Source: an uncultured bacterium (lineage in GTDB: Bacteria > Cyanobacteriota > Vampirovibrionia > Gastranaerophilales > Gastranaerophilaceae). Taken from it: a stretch of 9,102 nt of DNA. A model generated the notes under the pieces. That model saw only the letters and a program-made list of their open reading frames with translations, did no database searches and was not told where the DNA came from. Of the stretch, positions 6,248 through 9,102 are shown piece by piece. Numbering within the stretch: position 1 is the stretch's first letter; every line of letters starts with the position of its first letter. A program made the position numbers and the translations under genes. The stretch is taken from assembly GCA_900556295.1 (NCBI GenBank), contig USOK01000052.1, positions 1 to 9,102 of the forward strand, written 5' to 3'.

Positions 6248-7135
6248 GTGGCTAAAACCGGTCTTTCTAAACTCACTCGTTCACAGGGACTTGTAGAATT
6301 TCTCTCCACTACTGAAAATACACTTGATATCGCTACTCTCAGGCCCGATGAAAAGGTCGCAATATTTATCATTATTCCTGATGAAACATCGGCGAAAGAT
6401 GTAGTAGGCGGAATGATTGTTAAGCAAATCATTACCCACTATCTTTCGCTTGCCAGAGCCTGCGGCGGCTCACTTCCGATCAGAATGAATGTAGTTCTTG
6501 AGGAGTTGGGCTCATTCGGCTTTGCCTTTTCAAACCTTCCGCAATTGCTGTCAGCAGGCAGAGAGCGCAACATTCGCATCATGCTTGTACTTCAAAGTAC
6601 AGGACAGCTTGATGACCTTTATGGCAAAAGCAAGGCCGCCTCTATTCTCGATAATATTGGTATTCATATTTGCTTTTCATCAAACGATTTTGCAATGCTT
6701 AAACAAATGTCGGAAAGGTGCGGATATAAAACTGTAAAAAATGGCGGAACTTACAGAGAGGAGCCTATTATCAGTGCACAGCAGCTTGCACAAATGCCAA
6801 AACTTACAGCGCTTGTGCTTAACGGCAAATATAAGTACATAAACAAATTTCCGCTTTTTTATGACTTGTATCCCGAATACAAAAAATTTAAGGCACCTAA
6901 ATCAAAGATTCAAAAGACAGGGCAGTACAAGATTTTTGAACTTGATAAATATGTTGAAAAGTGCCGAGACGAGCGTAATAAAGCACTTTTTGAAAAGGCA
7001 GAGACTAATAAACATGATGAAAGTGAATCGAGTGCTGCAGAAAAAAACGGCGAGATTGATGATTTGTTTAAAAGACTTTTAAACCAAGTGGATAATATGA
7101 TTGCCGAGAAAGAACTCGAAGAAAACGAAAATTGA
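6248..7135 (+). CDS. VirD4/TraG-type coupling ATPase, C-terminal fragment (frameshifted)
   Basis: The frame that continues the ATPase after the deletion is open from about 6215; the first usable codon is a GTG at 6248, without a convincing ribosome-binding site (only AGGA at 6241-6244), so 6248 is a conventional start rather than a likely true one. The fragment carries the rest of the family core: VVLEELGSFG (82-91), the Walker B with EE; MLVLQSTGQLDDLYG (112-126), the glutamine motif and tyrosine-glycine typical of TraG; and ILDNIGIHICFSSND (133-147). The last 65 residues are strongly charged and probably a flexible or coiled-coil substrate-contact tail. Without the Walker A half it cannot hydrolyse ATP, so both pieces would be needed. 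The stop is followed by a hairpin. Confidence 0.88.
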   Translation: MAKTGLSKLTRSQGLVEFLSTTENTLDIATLRPDEKVAIFIIIPDETSAKDVVGGMIVKQIITHYLSLARACGGSLPIRMNVVLEELGSFGFAFSNLPQLLSAGRERNIRIMLVLQSTGQLDDLYGKSKAASILDNIGIHICFSSNDFAMLKQMSERCGYKTVKNGGTYREEPIISAQQLAQMPKLTALVLNGKYKYINKFPLFYDLYPEYKKFKAPKSKIQKTGQYKIFELDKYVEKCRDERNKALFEKAETNKHDESESSAAEKNGEIDDLFKRLLNQVDNMIAEKELEENEN

Positions 7136-7141
7136 TAATTC

Positions 7142-7164
7142 ATCCTGCTCTTTTAGAGCAGGAT
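7142..7164 (+). repeat. intercistronic hairpin after the coupling ATPase gene
   Basis: ATCCTGCTCT (7142-7151) and AGAGCAGGAT (7155-7164) form a perfect 10-bp stem with a 3-base loop, starting 6 bases after the stop codon and ending just before the AGAGGTG ribosome-binding site (7171-7177) of the next gene. It lacks a T tract, so termination is unlikely to be efficient. It may stabilise the upstream mRNA or set relative expression within the run. Confidence 0.65.
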
Positions 7165-7182
7165 AGCTAAAGAGGTGTTATT

Positions 7183-8067
7183 ATGGATAACGGAAAAAAA
7201 GACATTCAAATTCCTATTAAAGGTATTGTAGAAAGGGCTGCAAAAAAGCATGGCTGTGTTTTTGACTTTTACGATATGCTTTATATTCGCAAGTTTTATA
7301 TTGCTTGCCTAAATTATGGATATCTTGAACCGGAGGACTTGGAACAAAAATGTGATGTGTCTTGTTCAAGACTTAAGGAATTTGTACCATCTACAAAGGA
7401 AAACTTATCACCGATAAATCCGCTTTATAAAATTGACAATGGCGTTCTTTATATTGCTTCCGACAGCAGAGATACATCAGAGGATTATATCACTATCGCT
7501 TATTTTAAAGCATTTATGCAAGCACTCTTGGGTTGGGACGGAAAGTGCACTTCCGTTGAGGAAACACTATGTTCTATTGCTGCAGAGCATCTTTATGTTA
7601 TGGATGTTGATGGTAACCGAATTGTTATGCCAAAATCAGAGCACGAGTATATTGCCGATAAAGAAGGAAAGTCTTTTGAGTTGACACTCAAATCCGGATA
7701 TAGACAATTTAATTATCCGATATCAATGCTGAAAATGTTTTTTGCTGTAATAGATTGTAATGAAAATATGCTTATAAAAAATATGCTTAATTCAAGTTTT
7801 AACGAACAATTTGATGCACTTTTTAAATCAAAGGATGATATGGAAGCGCTTAAACAATTTAATGAGCTTTTTATTATGTATATTTCTCGTATTAACGGGA
7901 AGCCGTCAACTGATGAATTAGAGGCGATCAATAGATATAGTTTGCTTTTGACAGATACTATTAATGAAGTAGGACCAAACGGTTTTGCGTTCTTTGCATT
8001 GATACCGGATGATGAAATTAGAAATTTGGCATTTGCAAAACTTGAATCAAAATTTACTGATGATTGA
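7183..8067 (+). CDS. hypothetical protein, 294 residues
   Basis: ATG at 7183 is supported by AGAGGTG at 7171-7177. I do not recognise the family. No signal peptide or membrane segment is present, so it is probably cytoplasmic. The sequence appears largely helical with a short strand region (INPLYKIDNGVLYIAS, 78-93). One block, YFKAFMQALLGWDG (107-120) followed by SVEETLCSIAAEHLY (124-138), has the spacing of a helical metallopeptidase-like core (active-site helix plus later glutamate helix), but there is no HExxH or other zinc ligand set, so an enzyme call is not justified. The C-terminal region (200-290) is helical and acidic. Hairpins flank the gene on both sides. It sits between the ATPase and the phosphatase, which suggests a role in the same pathway, perhaps as a sensor or phosphoprotein substrate (inference only). 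Confidence 0.75.
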   Translation: MDNGKKDIQIPIKGIVERAAKKHGCVFDFYDMLYIRKFYIACLNYGYLEPEDLEQKCDVSCSRLKEFVPSTKENLSPINPLYKIDNGVLYIASDSRDTSEDYITIAYFKAFMQALLGWDGKCTSVEETLCSIAAEHLYVMDVDGNRIVMPKSEHEYIADKEGKSFELTLKSGYRQFNYPISMLKMFFAVIDCNENMLIKNMLNSSFNEQFDALFKSKDDMEALKQFNELFIMYISRINGKPSTDELEAINRYSLLLTDTINEVGPNGFAFFALIPDDEIRNLAFAKLESKFTDD

Positions 8068-8076
8068 TAAAAAGCG

Positions 8077-8097
8077 AAGCGGTGCATTGCACCGCTT
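8077..8097 (+). repeat. intercistronic hairpin before the phosphatase gene
   Basis: AAGCGGTGC (8077-8085) and GCACCGCTT (8089-8097) form a perfect 9-bp GC-rich stem with a 3-base ATT loop, 9 bases after the upstream stop. Only a short CTTT follows, so termination would be weak. It supports placing the phosphatase start downstream at the TTG rather than within the upstream gene. Confidence 0.65.
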
Positions 8098-8102
8098 TAA
8101 CG

Positions 8103-8120
8103 AAAGGAGAGAAATTTTTG
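8103..8120 (+). promoter_or_regulatory. ribosome-binding site that sets a TTG start
   Basis: AAAGGAGAG (8103-8111) is followed, 7 bases after the GGAGA core, by TTG at 8118-8120. The same frame also has an ATG at 8064, but that start lies in the end of the preceding gene, has no ribosome site, and would translate through the hairpin stem. The PP2C homology begins just after the TTG. Confidence 0.75.
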
Positions 8121-8804
8121 CACAATAAAATCAGTTATGAAATATATAGTGAAGCCGGCACATACCATAAGCAGCACGGTATAGAAAATCAAGATGCAGT
8201 CAGAGTAGGATGCAGTAATGACACAAATTGTTTTTATTGTTGTATGTCGGATGGGGCAAGCTTTTGTCCTAAAGCAGAGAATGTTGCTTGGTGTACTGTA
8301 GATAACGCCGAAAAGGTGTTGAGAAAGGAAAGCATTAGTAGCATAAATGAAAATGATGGCAAGCGAATAGCGAAAGAAATAGTGCTTAAAATAAGGTCAT
8401 CACTTTATCAATATGCAATAAAAAACGATTTGGAATTTGAAAAACTTTGCAGTACACTTATTATATTCTACATCAATTTAGAAACAAAGGAATATATGAT
8501 TATACATATTGGTGATGGTTTGGTTGGAAATATAGATGAAGAAAACTCTGTGGAAATGTTAAGCTTTCCTCAAAACGGTATTACTCCTCGTTATACTTAT
8601 TTCTGCAACAATAATAATGTCTTTAAGAAATCACTTCGTATTTATTTTGGAAAAATCAAAAAGAATTCAAGCGTTATTGTTGCTACCGACGGAGTGTATG
8701 AGCAATCAAATATATTTAATATTTTACCAAAACAAATTAAACAAACAAAGCATTGTGATGATGCGACTTTTTGCCTGATAAATTTATCAATTTCAACAGA
8801 TTGA
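8118..8804 (+). CDS. PP2C-family Ser/Thr protein phosphatase
   Basis: With the TTG start the product is 228 residues, typical of a stand-alone bacterial PP2C domain. These are Mn/Mg-dependent phosphatases that remove phosphate from Ser/Thr residues and usually oppose a Hanks-type kinase. Visible motifs in order: GTYHKQHGIENQDA (14-27), the N-terminal motif with metal-ligand Asp26; SDGAS (44-48), with Asp45; STLIIFYIN (112-120) and HIGDG (130-134); VATDGVYE (188-195), Asp191; and DDATF (214-218). All expected metal-binding aspartates are present, so it should be active. No membrane segment: a cytoplasmic enzyme. The sequence is cysteine-rich near residues 32-59. A kinase partner is not in the window; the gene at 8870 is too incomplete to identify. 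Its location implies that one of the neighbouring proteins, or the locus output, is controlled by reversible phosphorylation (inference). Confidence 0.88.
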   Translation: MHNKISYEIYSEAGTYHKQHGIENQDAVRVGCSNDTNCFYCCMSDGASFCPKAENVAWCTVDNAEKVLRKESISSINENDGKRIAKEIVLKIRSSLYQYAIKNDLEFEKLCSTLIIFYINLETKEYMIIHIGDGLVGNIDEENSVEMLSFPQNGITPRYTYFCNNNNVFKKSLRIYFGKIKKNSSVIVATDGVYEQSNIFNILPKQIKQTKHCDDATFCLINLSISTD

Positions 8805-8869
8805 TGTTGATTTATATGTGCTTTATGTGTTAAAGTTTAAGTGAAGTATTTTGTTTACGGAGGAAGTAT

Positions 8870-9102
8870 ATGAACACTTTAAATGCAAATGAAAATTTGA
8901 TGGAAATAGTTAAAAATATGGATGTCTTGACAGAAAAAGAGATATTTGAGAAATTAGGAAAATTTGTAAGAAAAGAAACAATCTATCCTATTGATCAAAT
9001 TTATAAATATGTTCGTGAAAATTATATTCCTGTGTCTGAAAATAATGAAGGCAACACAATAAACGGGTCTTTATCTGATGAAAACTGTAAGGAAATTATT
9101 TT
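8870..9102 (+). CDS. hypothetical protein, N-terminal part (cut by window edge)
   Basis: ATG at 8870 follows GGAGG (8859-8863) with 6-base spacing, and 77 codons stay open to the right edge. The visible portion is soluble and charged: a predicted helix (NENLMEIVKNMDVLTEKEIFEK, roughly residues 7-28), then FVRKETIYPIDQIYKYV (32-48), and a polar asparagine-rich stretch. No family signature is recognisable in this fragment. The 65-base spacer after the phosphatase holds no strong promoter (TTGATT near 8807 with a weak -10 is the best), so it is probably co-transcribed. A PP2C neighbour is often a Ser/Thr kinase or a vWA protein, but nothing seen here supports either. Confidence 0.6.
   Translation, partial: MNTLNANENLMEIVKNMDVLTEKEIFEKLGKFVRKETIYPIDQIYKYVRENYIPVSENNEGNTINGSLSDENCKEII

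Noticed and set aside
7183..8067. Metallopeptidase-like layout in the 294-residue protein (helix at 107-120 plus glutamate helix at 124-138)
   Set aside because: No HExxH or other zinc ligand set can be seen, so the resemblance is spacing only.
8064..8117. Upstream ATG start at 8064 for the phosphatase
   Set aside because: It overlaps the previous gene's end, lacks a ribosome site and would translate through the hairpin. The TTG at 8118 has a strong site and fits the domain start.
1110..8804. Standard conjugation (type IV secretion) operon
   Set aside because: Only a coupling-type ATPase is present. No relaxase, VirB4 ATPase, VirB6-like channel or lytic transglycosylase appears in the window, though such genes could lie outside it.

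Overview
The window looks like an accessory region of a low-GC Gram-positive anaerobe, most likely a gut-type Clostridia/Oscillospiraceae bacterium. The basis is indirect: A+T-rich DNA, very strong AAGGAGG-type ribosome-binding sites before nearly every gene, tightly packed co-directional genes, and a Gram-positive style lipoprotein. No rRNA, tRNA, CRISPR array, transposase, integrase or relaxase is visible.

Layout. At the left edge a minus-strand gene, cut by the window start, encodes a NACHT/STAND-type P-loop NTPase. It has a clear sigma-A-like promoter (TTGTCA-17-TATAAT) in the divergent spacer. A long plus-strand run then starts with a 53-residue small ORF (850-1011), followed by a dense gene run: two small unrecognised soluble proteins (1110-1640, 1637-2014), a four-helix membrane protein with a charged helical tail (2030-2851), and a lipoprotein with an OmpA-like C-terminal domain (2855-4063). 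After a 144-base spacer with a hairpin and a candidate promoter come a ClpP-family serine protease with an intact Ser-His-Asp triad (4208-4795), a protein resembling an AAA-type ATPase whose P-loop has lost its lysine (4807-5541), and a VirD4/TraG-type coupling ATPase split by a one-base deletion near 6213 (5541-6242 plus 6248-7135). An unrecognised 294-residue protein (7183-8067), a PP2C-type Ser/Thr phosphatase with a TTG start (8118-8804) and the start of another unrecognised gene (8870 to the right edge) follow, with hairpins between the first three of these.

How the genes may work together (inference). The plus-strand run pairs envelope components (membrane protein, surface lipoprotein able in principle to contact peptidoglycan) with cytoplasmic effector-like enzymes (ClpP, an apparently inactive AAA-like partner, a TM-less VirD4-like ATPase) and a phosphatase. 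A NACHT NTPase is encoded divergently. None of the hallmark conjugation genes (relaxase, VirB4, VirB6, coupling-protein membrane anchor) lie in the window, so a simple conjugation operon is not shown. The combination is not one I recognise as a named system. It could be a defence or stress-response locus, or the accessory part of an integrative element. The coupling-ATPase frameshift means this copy may be broken, or that the assembly has an indel error.
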